This document shows, piece by piece, positions 11,501 through 22,956 of a stretch of 64,000 bases of DNA (position 1 is its first letter; each line of letters opens with the position of its first letter). The translations under genes and the position numbers were made by a program. The notes under the pieces are model-generated. The model worked only from the letters and a program-made list of their open reading frames with translations, ran no database searches and was not told the origin of the DNA. This stretch comes from Brasenia schreberi (taxonomy: Eukaryota; Streptophyta; Magnoliopsida; Nymphaeales; Cabombaceae), in contig JAYKKT010000041.1 of assembly GCA_036023115.1 (NCBI GenBank), positions 124,001 to 188,000 of the forward strand, in the 5' to 3' direction.

Positions 11501-11519
11501 GCAATGCAAAACGAGCAAT

Positions 11520-11600
11520 AACTGGCCTGGCTAGAGGGTCGCTCGATTCAAAAGTTTGAATGTCATGAGTTCAATACTCGAGAGATGCATAAACTATACA
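11520..11600 (+). repeat. tRNA-derived SINE-like remnant
   Basis: The sequence has a GGTCGCTCGATTC segment, then GTCATGAGTTCAATACTCGA about 30 bases later. The spacing and the second motif resemble the B box (GGTTCGANNCC) of RNA polymerase III SINEs, and similar blocks occur near 32165 and 32535. It is degenerate, and no tail or target duplication is visible. Confidence 0.35.
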
Positions 11601-13144
11601 TAATTCACAAAGGCATGCAAGCATGCTAGTAATTATGCATTAGTAATGGTAACTTTTCAACAGCAAAGTTTGAAAAAAATAAGATCTCCACCGTATTGAT
11701 GAAACAGTTTTCAGATAAAATCTCTCCAAACGTGTTTGGGAAAAGGATTCTCATCCAAATAATGAGAAGATAGGCACGGCCTCAAATCAGTTACGACAAA
11801 CGCGAGGAGATGAGCATCGAGAGCGTTAGTTCACCGGAATGGTGCTGTAGCACAATTACTGTTGGTGGAGAGTTCGAATCTCGGAGGATGCATGTGTTAG
11901 GCTTTTAAAGTCCCTCTAACAAAACAGAAAAAAGAAAAACGAGGAGACGAAGATAGAGTAGGAGTACGGTAAGGAGCATCACGATGAACGCAAGCATGTG
12001 ATCCACGAAGATAAGATGGAAAGGAATCCACATGGTAAATGACAGATTTCGCCCTTTCCGTTTCAGTACCGTACTCTGATAAATGATCATATTTACCAAT
12101 TATGGAATCCGTATCCTTCCTACGCGGATCACACAAAGATCATTTCCAAGTTTATTAGATTTTGCGCATCGTACTCTCTCTCTCTCTCATAGGGAAGGAA
12201 AGAATCCAAGTTATCTTAAGGAGTGTTTGAGTGTAAGGCGAGGACGACAAGTTTTATAAGAACTAAACCTTGATGTTTTAATATTTGCAGTTTAAAGTAT
12301 CAAACGTGAAACTCGTTGAAATTGTAGTTTCATAAGTTCAATTTGAGTTAAAAACTTAAACACCAAGAGGGAGGTGGGTGATAAAAACTAAGATCTAAAA
12401 GCTTTCCCACGAAACCGCAAGTACCTTTTCTCTTGTGTTGATATTCCGTTTTATACAAAAACTTAAGTAACAATATTGCTTAAGTTTTCTTGTATTTATT
12501 TTTGTTTAGGAAGTCCAGATTCATGCATGGCATTATAACTGTGGGTCCGTCGGATTCGTCAGTTCGTGAACCCGCGCACTGAATAATGCCTCGGATAAGT
12601 TTTCTTTTTAAGCCATTCACCTGAATTATATAGGTTCGTGAAGATGCGTCCTGGCGCCTTTTGCTGTTAGACGTCACAATCATCCTTTTGCTTTTTCCAA
12701 ATTATTATTATTTTTAATTACAAGAAGGCCCAAGCTTAACACACGCCTACACATACATCTTCGAGGAATCGAACTCCCCACCACCACCAACAACTTCAAA
12801 GCATCCTAAAAAGATAAGCAAACAAGCACAACACACACTCGGTCACTGGCATGTACAAAGGACTGTAAGGTATGTAACTTCTATATATCTTTCTCGCTTG
12901 CATTTTTACTTATTGTAAACCTACTTATGTGCTGATATACGTATATTTAGGTACTAAAGATGTAATTCGATTGAACTGATGAACTTTACATAAATACGAT
13001 ATTGCAAAAGATTTATGCTAATTTTTTATCTTCAAGAAACAAATGAAAGGTGCTTGGACCATATATTTCTTCGTTTAAGAAGTTATAAAGTTCTAGTAAA
13101 TATGTGTAGACCCTGCTCCTCTTTATTCCGCTATCATCTTCCGA
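11601..13144. other. Intergenic, nothing firmly recognised
   Basis: No conserved gene. There is a CT-rich run near 12174-12189. B-box-like GTTCGAATCTCGGAG (11872-11886) and its opposite-strand counterpart GAATCGAACTCC (12764-12775) suggest SINE debris. Open frames on the minus strand near 11897-12136 and 12480-12683 have no family resemblance. Confidence 0.4.
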
Positions 13145-13505
13145 TGAACTAGACTAGCTACAACCAAATCTTCCTCTTTTTCATTTAACATTTTCATAAT
13201 TTAGTTTTTTGAAACTTCCTTTGGTCGTTTTTATATATGTTCAAACTATCTTAAACAATTTTCTCTATCCTCTATTAGTGTTACTTTCAATTTGTTTTTA
13301 ATAACCTCATTATGTATATTGTATTTTCTTGTGTGACTACTCATCCATCTCATCACCTTCATTTCTGTGATGAATATCTTTTTATAGGTTGATAATTAAC
13401 TACCCAACACTGAGAACTATAAAACATAGATGGTCTAATTATTGCTCTATAATATTTACCTTTCAACTTTATTATTATCTTCTTGTCACATAAAATATCT
13501 CATGG
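13145..13505 (-). mobile_element. RTE LINE, old internal fragment
   Basis: A diverged minus-strand fragment of the LINE. It lacks the TTG tail and covers the C-terminal coding part (complement of TTTAAGATGGTTTGGACATA through GTATTCTTTGTGATAAGAAG). It lies about 120 bases from the younger copy at 13627-15615 in the same orientation but overlaps it in content, so it is a separate insertion. Confidence 0.65.
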
Positions 13506-13626
13506 AGAATCATGTATAATATGCAAAAAGTATATTTTTTTTGTTCTTTACTATTTAATCTCAATCATGCAACTCCTTAATGGGATGAATGAAATTTGTA
13601 TGGATATGGAAAACATATAACAAGAT

Positions 13627-15615
13627 AAACAACAACAACAACAACTAAGCCTTTTCCCATACTAGATGAGGTCGACTACATGGATTCTTTGTTTCACAGA
13701 TCCCTATCGTGTGCCATGTTAGCAGTTAACTCACAATAAGCTAGATCATTCTTTATTGTTTCTTTCCAACACTTTTGTGGTCGTCCTCTACCTCTTTTAA
13801 TACTTTCCAAATTTAGTTTTTCTAACCTTCTTACAGGTTCTTCTTTTTATCTTCTTTCAATATGTCTAAACCATCTTAAACAATGTTCTCTCATTTTATC
13901 CTCTATTGGTGTCACTCCTAATTTGTTTCTAATAACCTCATTATGTATACGGTCTTTTCTTGTATGACCACTCATCCATCTCAACATCTTCATTTTTGTC
14001 ACGGACATCTTTTGTACATGTTGATGATTAACTGCCCAACACTCACAACCATAAAACATGGCAAGCCTAATTGTTGCTCTATAATATTTACCTACTTTAA
14101 TGATATCTTCTTATCACAAAGAATACCTGATGCTCCTCTTCTATCACTCTGAAAAATTGACCCTAGGTATTTAAAACTTTCCTTTTGGGAGATACAATGT
14201 GTGCCAATTTTAATTTCTATGTCCTCTGAAGTAACGAAATGATCAAACTTATATTCTATATATTCTGTCTTTGTTCTACTAAGTCGGAGGCCTTTGCTTT
14301 CTAATGTTTCTCTCCATAGTTTCAATTTTCTATTAACTTTTTCCTTAGACTCCTCCACTAACACAATGTTCAAATAACATACACCAAGGTACTTCATCTT
14401 GAATATGTTTTGTTAACTCATCAATCACCATTATAAATAAGTATGGACTTAAAGTTGATCCTTGATTTAACCCAATATTAACTTCAAAGAAGTTTGTCAT
14501 TCCTTCATTAGTCCTCACACATATTTTTGCACCATTGTACATGTCTCTTATAAGGTTAATGTATGTCAATGGGATACCTCTTTTTTCCAAAGTTTTCCAA
14601 ATAACCTCCATCGGTACCCTATCATAAGCTTTTTCTAGATCAATAAATATCATATGAAGGCCTTTCTTTTTTGCTCTAAAATGTTCCATAAGACGTCTCA
14701 AAAGGTGAATCGCTTCAACAATAGATCTATCTTACATGAATCCAAATTGGTTCTCTATTGTACTTGATACTGTCTTAACCTACGTTTGATCATTCTTTCT
14801 CACAATTTCATAGTATGGCTCATTAATTTGATACCTTGATAATTCGCACAATTCTGAATGTCTTCCTTGTTCTTATATATGGGTATAAGTGTACTCGCTC
14901 TCCATTCCTCGGACATCTTTTGGTTTCTCCATATTTCATTAAATAGTCTTATGAGCCAAGTGATTTCTATTTCTCCTAGTATTTTCCAAACTTCTATAGG
15001 AATATTGTCTGGTCCTACCGATTTACCACCCTTTATATGTTTAAGAGCCTCTTTGACTTCATTCTTTTGAATATGTCGGTAGAAATTATGGTTTATATAC
15101 TTTTCTTATTTAGCTAGCTCTCCTAAGCTAATACTAACATCTTTATTTTCATTAAAAAGCTTATAAAAATAGTTTTTCCATCTATTTATTATATCATCAT
15201 TTGTCACTAAAATTTTTTCATCCTCGTCCTTCATGCATCTAACATAATTAAGATCTTTAGTTTTCTTATCTCTAGCCCTAGCTATCCTAAAAATATCTCT
15301 TTCACCCTCTTTTGAGTTGAGTCTTTTATATAAATCCTTCCAAATTTTAGCTTTTCCTTCACTGACAACCTTTTTCGCTTCCTTCTTTATTTTTTTATAA
15401 GCCTCTAAAGTTTCACTAGTTTTCTTAGCATAATGTAATTTGTAACATACCCTCTTTGCCTTGATTTTATTTTACACTACTTCACTCCACCACCTAGCTT
15501 ATTTTTGTACCGGTACACCTTCCTTCGATACACCTAACAAATCTTTCGCCACTTTCCTAATATGTATAGCCATATTGTTCCACATATCACAGGGTATACC
15601 AACATAACATAATTC
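13627..15615 (-). mobile_element. RTE LINE with 17-bp target duplication
   Basis: The minus-strand copy is flanked by identical 17-bp repeats AAAACATATAACAAGAT at 13610-13626 and 15616-15632, which define both ends. The 3' end carries five CAA units (the TTG tail) and then AAGCCTTTTCCCATACTAGA. Coding similarity runs from the region upstream of RT to the C-terminus. Frames at 14701-14345 ([22 protein letters not shown]), 14397-14092 and 14059-13847 are joined by frameshifts. Bases are lost at the catalytic box, so LFADDIVLV reads LF-HCV, and a second deletion near 14130 removes part of the block around GRIDGDV. It is inactive and 5'-truncated inside the region after the endonuclease. Confidence 0.92.
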
Positions 15616-15632
15616 AAAACATATAACAAGAT

Positions 15633-17314
15633 GAACATAATAATTTTTTCCTATATATAGAGAAATGCTAGGGTCCTATTGAATAACATACTCATACATT
15701 GTTACTGTCCGATTAAGTGCGACCAATGGTTGATGTTGGCGAGGAGAAAGATAAAAAGTATTTTTCTACTGTTATATTACACAAGTAAGTTTTTTTTTTT
15801 TTCATCAATCCTGACCATTAATTGCCTTTAACCTGATGATGACGATTAGAGATTATGTCATCTAGAAGGATCATAGTTTCTACACACATATATAATCTAC
15901 TGTGTATAATATGATTATTAAGTGTTCTTCATGGCAGAAAATGTCACTCTATTCAAAAGCTAAATGTTATCAAGTAGTTCTAAGATCAGCAACTCTCTAG
16001 ACTGCCAAATATTGGTTTGTCAATTATCATAGCCGGTTGTATGACAATATAAGAAAAAACCTCATCAACCATGAGGTTGTTAGAGATAAAAGACTGTCTT
16101 GAGATAAAATAGGAGAGAAATACTTGGGATGGCTTGCGAATTTAGAGATGTGAGCTTCATGAAGAGGTTTGGAAATAAGAAAGTGATTCATTTTTCTTTT
16201 TTTGTATTAATCACATATAATTTATTAATTATAGAAACTCTTTGATTTTGGGTGCAAAAACCAAATTATCCTCTATGGTGGAGCAAAAGATTTTCTATGG
16301 TGTGGTGCTAAGAGGGTTAATATAACTCGACGGACTCACTTTAGAACAAGGTAAAACATTTACCTCACTCGAAATCTTTTTTTTTTTAGGTTCAGATATA
16401 GAAAAATACAATGCGTCTTACCTCAAAGAATTCGTGGATTCACCAATACAGGACTCTGAGACTCACTACACGTGGTTATTGAGTTTAGTCCCCAACCGTA
16501 CATAACTGGCTTCGGTCTCCCTGTCGTAACAACAAAAGTCTTCTCACGCTTTCACTTGGTAAATTAGTACCGCTGTTTATATTGAGAGAGAGAGAAAGAG
16601 AAAAGAGAGAGATATATGCACACAGTTGAATAGCGTCTCCATGAGACTATTTTATTACGTTTAGAAAGAAGCAATTGACTATCAAAAAAGTGAATAGCGT
16701 CTGGCTTCAAGCTTGTGCCCATTTCTGTAGAAGAATAATGGAGGCTGTCTCTTGCAGGATAAGTGTCTGCGCGTGGGTCCTGCCCTCATTGCCACCTACA
16801 CAGTCTTAATTTGGACGATATCAACACACTGCTCTCAATCATCCAGTTTCTCGCATGCAACCAGCAACAACTGTGGCGGTATGAATGGGGCATCAACTTG
16901 TTCAGCTTAATTTGCACGGGATTTACTTGCAGTGACGTTCAGACAACCGCTGACCAGCTTTTCTATGACAGACTGCAGTCATTGGCACCCCAATGTAACA
17001 CCCTGAGTGAGTGGCCTCTCAATTATATCATTAAGTCTCCACAGCAAGACCATCACAGTTACTCATCTTTGTGAAGCTTAGTGATTTTGCTCATGTTCGC
17101 CTTGTAATCTTCAAATGATCAGGCGCTCTCTTATATAATCAAAGAGCATGCCAAAAAATTTTGGAGAAAAATTAAACAAGGCCAAGCCACGCAAAAACGA
17201 GAGTTCTTTTAAGTCTAGCTAACCTCTTACTTCAAGGCAATGTGTTAAAATAGTTTTTCCTGGCAGAAGGTCGCTTCTCATTGACGGCTAATGAATTCAG
17301 TGTACTAAACTTTA

Positions 17315-17348
<34 letters not shown>

Positions 17349-18670
17349 CACACACTATCACACATTATTACATTATGATTTTTTTCCAAAAAGAAAGGTG
17401 GCATCATGTATGATGCATTATTGCAACTTTGGTAGGAAGAACAATCGATGTAATATCCGCTCCTCAATGCCTCTAAGAAGTCTATCGTTAATGCATGACG
17501 AGGGGTTTAATGGCTTACAATTACTTGTGTCGCCGTTGTACATGAATCTGACTATTTTCTCTACGTTACGTGACCTCTTATTGGTGAATGAATTGCTATT
17601 TTCTCTATGTCATCGTCACCTCTTGTTGATAAATGAATCGATATTTATGTATGTTATCGTAACCTCTTATTGGCGAATAAATTGCTATCTTCTGCATGTT
17701 CTCGTCATAGATTTCTCGAATTGCCACCTTTCTCTCTCTCCACACACACGCACGAACATACACAATTATTCTTATATGGGCAGGAAATTTACTTTGCGCG
17801 TAGATTCTGGTTCACGTGAGGCCGGATAGGATACCAGCCCTACGTGAAGTCTACAATTTTGATTCCATGGAGTTTCTCTCTCTCAGTCACACACACACAC
17901 ACATATATATATATATGTGTGTGTGGAGAGAGAGATTGGAATTTTTTTAAAGAAGGGGTGCAATAATATTTTTTTTTGTAAATTATAGTCATGCTACTAA
18001 AAAATAATAAATCAACATCTCAAAAGTGGGTAAAATCCGGTTTTCATATATATATATATATATATATAACTGACGACAAGTCAGATCATGAAACATTACT
18101 TCGCTGTAAAACTTTCTAATATTTTAACACGTTTCTTAATCACAACTTGACGTTCAAATTAAAATACAAAATATAATTATTTATCTTTTAAGAAACTAAA
18201 AGGAAGGTCTAACTCTTGCCTTTACTTTCAGCAAAGAAATTGTTATGTGAAGGGATACAAGAAGCCAAAGCAAGAGCATATTGGTGTGAGCTTCCCTGTT
18301 ATGTAAAAGTGATATACATTAGGAGCCAAACGCATGGGGAAAGCAAAGAAACGAGCTTCCCTGAAACAACGCTCATGTTGATGCCACCACCTCCAATTAA
18401 CATTATAAGCAAGCTATCGAGAATAAGATTGCTAGAGGCAATTCTCTTCCTTCCGACTGTTTTTTAGTCATTTCGGCTGTTTGAACAGTAAGAATATGTT
18501 ATACCGGCTGTTCTGTACAATCAGAATTTACACATTAACAATCGTCCGAATTGGTGCGACGAGATTTAGACGATGCTGTAGTATCCATCTGATTTATTCT
18601 ACCCTTACCAAAAGCTGGAAAAATAACCACAGACTTGCTAGAACTACCTTAACTTAGTTAAACAGACAAG
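15633..18670. other. Intergenic with microsatellites and SINE-like debris
   Basis: No recognised gene. Simple repeats include (TC)n then (TA)n near 17318-17348, a CA/TA/TG run forming a palindrome near 17888-17925, and (TA)n near 18047-18068. A block at about 16425-16530 ending CTGGCTTCGGTCTCCCTGTC resembles the SINE-like tail at 35262-35370. The plus-strand frame at 16763-17074 (103 codons) has several Cys and Trp residues, but I do not recognise it. It has no clear introns or neighbours, so I do not call it a gene. Confidence 0.4.
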
Positions 18671-18671
18671 A

Positions 18672-18770
18672 GAAATGCACAAGCAGCTACGATAAGGTCC
18701 CGAGTTCGACAACCAGGACGTGCATATCTGGTAGGGTCTGTCCTATCCACACAAAAAGAAAGGACAAGAA
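18672..18770 (+). repeat. SINE-like remnant
   Basis: Contains AAGGTCCCGAGTTCGACAAC followed by GGACGTGCATATCTGGTAGG and GTCTGTCCTATCCACAC. The order (B-box-like motif, a GCAT..TGG segment, then a short CC-rich tail) parallels the blocks at 32480-32580 and 35262-35370. It is degenerate and has no visible target duplication. Confidence 0.35.
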
Positions 18771-18902
18771 AATAATTGAAAATCTTGACGCTATTGTTCA
18801 ACAAAATCCATATGAAAAGTTGACCAATTTACTAACATACAAATGGATCACATAAACCCAAAATAGGAAAACAGTAAGGCAAATCCAAATAAAATAAATG
18901 TT

Positions 18903-19018
18903 CAAAATGGAAAGTCGATCCAAATAGACTTGCGTCTTGGACACGTGAGTTCTCGTTGCATCATACATGACTTGATTAGACAGTTAAATATATAAATGTT
19001 CAAAATGGAAAGTCGATC
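18903..19018. repeat. Short direct repeat in a PIN intron
   Basis: AATGTTCAAAATGGAAAGTC followed by GATCCAA occurs at about 18897-18924 and again at about 18995-19021, same orientation, roughly 97 bases apart. It lies just beyond the last recognisable PIN exon, where the next exon would be expected. It may mark a small local duplication. Confidence 0.6.
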
Positions 19019-19056
19019 CAATTAATGGTCTACGCAATCTTTCCTTTGCTACTTAC

Positions 19057-20815
19057 CTAAACTAAACATGGCCATCCCAAGACCCGCATCTGACAGTATG
19101 GAAATAGACTTTGCTATTATGGCAGGCATCTCAACATTCCACCTGCAAGGAACAACACCCCCAACCATAATCAATCAAAATGGAAAACCCCCCAGAAACA
19201 ATAATGAATTGTACAGATGAAATGTGCAAGACATGCAGAATTTTTTCCCCAGAAAAAGACATACTTGAAATGAAACAAGAGACCAAGTGAGGCCAATTAG
19301 GCTGGAGTAGGTGTTGGGGTTTCTGATGAGTTTTCTCCACACCATAATCAATATAAGCCTTGTCATTACACTTGCTGGAGGCATAGTTTTGGCTTCTTGT
19401 CTCCAACTTTCTCAGCTTCATGTTGATTCATTTCTCTATCTATTTCTCTATTTCCAAAGCTGAATTCATCTTTGTCTAGGTAGTCCTCTTGAGTGTCTCT
19501 ATGATTCTCTACTGATTATCAAACACCACAACCAAACAGCCACATAAGAAGAAAAAGAAAAAAAAAAAAAACAAAACAAAAGAAAGAGAATAAGATGTAG
19601 AGAAATCCAACTTGGAAAAAAGAAGAAGGAAAAAAAAACAACCTTTTCTGGAGACACAGTCAATTTTACTTCTTTGTGATCATGAGCTCCATATTCATGC
19701 CACCAAACACACCAAACATCTGAAACTGGTGAAGCACTTGAACTCCAAACAAACATATGAAGGTCCCTATTCACATCCTCTGGTTTCTGCTGTGCTTGAC
19801 CATTAGCATTAGGTCTCTTGGCATTAGCAGCAACATTTTGGACCCACCAGTAGTGGGAGAAAACATTCCCTGGGTTTGGTGCAGGGTAATGTCCTGTTCC
19901 ACCATGGTAATGGAACTTTGGCTTACCACCCACTGAACCATCTTCATCATAGTTTGATGGCCTTGGAGTTGGCCCTCTTGATGCTGAGAGGCCATAGACA
20001 TCAGAGGCACCAAAGTTGGAGTTGCGGCCACCACCAGCCATCATTGAATAGAAATCAGTGTGGTTGAAACTAGAACCTCTTGGTGTGGGGTTCCTTGAGG
20101 ATTGCAAAAGTATATCTCAGCATTGGTAAGGTTTGAAGGGCGTGGTGTTGTGGAGGAAAGACCCTGAGACCTTCTTGAAAGATATCTGATCTTGAAGCAT
20201 TGGATTTCTAACAGTGACATGAAGCTTCCCATCTTCTTTGATCTCAGCTTCGGACAGTTTCCAATGGTTGCCTTCCATCCAATGACATGACATCAGAATC
20301 CACATGGATGGAGACAATGGAGCCAGCAGTGTCAGGGGAACTGCTCAGAGATTAGCATTCTAGCTGCTCTAAACTCAGAAACAAGAACAGCATCAAAGTG
20401 TACCAAATGATGCATTGGAGGACCACAATTTGTACCATTAGGCTCCCTGAGAACTCGCCGTACATTCCCTTGAGCAAAGGGATGCCCATGACGAGCGTGT
20501 TAGGCAAAGTAAACAAGGAAAAGAAGGTGATGGTCCATTGGAGGGAACCTCTCTTGCTAACGTTCGCCCAAACGCCGAGCACGGCGAGGGACGATGAGCT
20601 TCTGTAGAGTGTCCGCGGCGATGAAGCGGTAGTTCATGGCGAAAGGATTGTTGGTGGAGATGAAATGGAATGAGAGAAGCGGGACGGCGAAGAGGGCGAC
20701 GAAACGGTTGATACCGGAGCACTGATCTGGCCGAGCCGTAGGCGAGGATCATGGTGACGTTGAGCGGCACCACGGCCGTCATCATCACATGGTAGAAATC
20801 TGCTGCTGTGATCAT
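19057..20815 (-). pseudogene. PIN1: PIN1-type auxin efflux carrier, multiply frameshifted and 3'-truncated
   Basis: PIN proteins export auxin across the plasma membrane. The start at 20813-20815 gives MITAADFYHVMMTAVVPL. The first exon runs to a donor at 19642 and contains the N-terminal membrane domain ([53 protein letters not shown]) and the long hydrophilic loop typical of PIN1 ([44 protein letters not shown]). Exon 2-3 (19265-19508) has DEFSFGN and [21 protein letters not shown] further exon (19057-19142) encodes [20 protein letters not shown] with consensus splice sites. The first exon has about ten frame changes, mostly one-base changes in homopolymers, plus a 20-30-base deletion just after YGS that removes the conserved KWW..FTP segment. 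The last exons (GLFMAL to the C-terminus) are not found within 500 bases downstream. Either it is a recent pseudogene or the sequence is poor. The identity is secure. Confidence 0.92.
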
Positions 20816-22317
20816 GCTGGTAGCCCACCCATAGAGAGAGCATGCGTTTTCCTGCCAATGAAGGCTGAGTCGTAGCAGTTCGCTAGCTACAATTGAGCGA
20901 GAAACAAATCGATAAGTATGAGAAGGAAAATGAAGTGGCGTTAAGCGATCAAGTGTGAGAAGGAAAATCAAGTGGCCTTTCTAAGCAAGTTCAATGGTAG
21001 TGTTACGTGTGCCTTGGGTGTGAGAGCGAACAACAATTCCATATCCCAATTGAAGTTGGGGGAGCGGGAAAGAAAAGGGAGATGGTTGATGGGGCGTCGA
21101 GAGGAGTAAAACAAGGAATCTCGGTCTCCAACGTCAGTGTGTATGTAGGGGAGGACCTATTTTCAGTGCGCACACACACATATGCTAGCTCTCCATAGCC
21201 TTTCCTCCTTCCCTCTCACCTTTCATTTAGCTTTTCGTTACTCCCTCAAGAAATAGTAAACAGATATGAGGGAGAGTATTTTGGGGAATGCCTCCCACTG
21301 GCAGAGTAACCGAGTCTCTTTTGGAGTTGCTGCCATTGTGCGGATCTAAAATATGGTGGTGGATGTTGTACTAAAGCGGAATGAGAAGCTTGGGACTCCC
21401 AACGGCTGCCACCGTAATTCATGAGACTCTGCTCCATGCAGCTAGTCTCCCGTGCCTCTCCCCCACCCTTCCTTTTTCTTTTGGAGACTGCAGAGCTTCA
21501 CAATTGCTTCTCATGGACATGGCGTGTGTGTCTGCCGAGAGAGAGAGAGAGGGGGTGGTTGATTACCGAATTACTGAATACTTGTTGACTATTGATCAAG
21601 GGCACAGAATATGGGCTGTTCTTGGCCGTGAGGTCGGTTGCTTCTTCAGTGACCCAATTGGGCTTTCTGGTTCAACGCATTTCATATTCATAATATGTGA
21701 AACAAAAGCTGATCAAAAGATTCAAAAGAATAGTTTAGTAACCTATCTTCTGCACGAAAGAAGAGTTTTTGTCTCTTCCCTTGTTTCTCATGCACAGAAA
21801 GGCTTGTTAGGTGGATTCAGGTAGCCATGACCGCGACCCACATGAGCATAACTTGGCGCTCAACAAATAAGATAACATTTTCTTCAAGAAGTTATAGGCC
21901 TACAGCCTACAGGGGTTCGGTTCTTGTTTGCGGTAGACTGAACCTAATTGGTGCACATTGTTCCCAATGGACTTATTTAGAGACTCCACGCATAGTTGCA
22001 AGGAAACTCTTTTCCCGTGTCCAATACTCACCATCTTTCTCAACTGTTTCTGGCATCGATTCCCCGATTTCGTAGTTCATATCCCAACAACTGTTATTTA
22101 TAATCCATACATCAATTTGGTGGCCATGTCTATTTCCCCTTTGCATTTCTTATCTGCAACTTTCTTCAACTGAGTTTCAAGAAAACATAATCTTTTGGGA
22201 ACAACTGAGTCACCATGAATAAGGTTCTCTTTTAGGTTGATCCAGCTCTTCTTACTTTAATTCGTACAGCCACATATATCATCAGGGACAAGGTTTCACA
22301 TGTAAAGGAGTCTTGTG
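20816..22317. other. Upstream of PIN-like locus, no gene recognised
   Basis: GA/CT-rich and CA-rich patches (for example 21166-21180 and 21537-21553) fit a plant 5' UTR or promoter for the PIN-like gene, but no clear TATA box could be assigned. The plus-strand frames at 21381-21824 and 21827-22075 have no family resemblance. Confidence 0.4.
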
Positions 22318-22956
22318 TAGGGATGGCGATTCCTACCTGCCTCACTCTGCCCCTAGATGGGGCGGGTTCTCAAGGAGGAAAACACTCCCCACTCCAAGGA
22401 AGGGAAGACCTGCAAGCGGGACGGGGCAGTCAAGGGGTTAAGGTAAACCCTCTCTGCTCTACCCCATATATATATAAAGAGAGAGAGAGAGACGGGCTCA
22501 ATGCTTAAATCTATTCTATTTGAATCACAAAAGATGATTGTGCTTTAAATTCATGTACCAAAAGTACAATAATATAATGTTGTTTTCTAATTCAAATCTC
22601 TATCATTCATCCCATGAATCAAATGATAGCGATCTTTGAAAAAATACAAGCATGGATCAATACATAGCATGAACCACACATACTCTCTCCATATGCACAT
22701 GATATGTGTTTATTTATATAAAATATATGTATGTATTATATATATGTTTGTAAGTATTCTACGTGCATATAACTATATATATACATAAATAATAACTTCT
22801 AGTTTAATAACATAAAATATCATAAAAAAGATTTTGTATTTTATGTAGAATATATAATATTAACTATTTTTTTAGGTTGAAGTGGGCGAGGAGGTGTATA
22901 GGAAGAGGCTTTTTGTATATTGAAACCCGCCCCACCCCACCCCATTGCCATCCCTA
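22318..22956. mobile_element. Non-autonomous hAT element (TAGGGATGGC termini)
   Basis: The left end reads TAGGGATGGCGAT and the right end ATTGCCATCCCTA, an inverted pair matching the classic plant hAT terminus TAGGGATGGCAA. Subterminal sequence is GC-rich with repeated CCCCAC/GCGGG motifs (GGGGCGGG on the left, CCCGCCCCACCCCACCCCA on the right), while the interior is AT-rich with no coding. At about 640 bp it depends on a hAT transposase supplied elsewhere. The flanking octamers GTCTTGTG and GTTCTGGG agree at about five of eight positions and may be a decayed 8-bp target duplication. Confidence 0.85.

Noticed and set aside
13620..13655. (CAACAA)n runs at several places as ordinary microsatellites
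   Set aside because: Each is directly followed by the complement of the LINE 3' end, so they are LINE tails.
16763..17074. A 103-codon plus-strand frame with several Cys and Trp residues
   Set aside because: I cannot match it to a family, and no introns, neighbours or conserved motif support it.
20858..20971. Open frame continuing upstream of the PIN start
   Set aside because: PIN proteins begin at MIT; the 52 upstream codons have no homology and are probably leader sequence.
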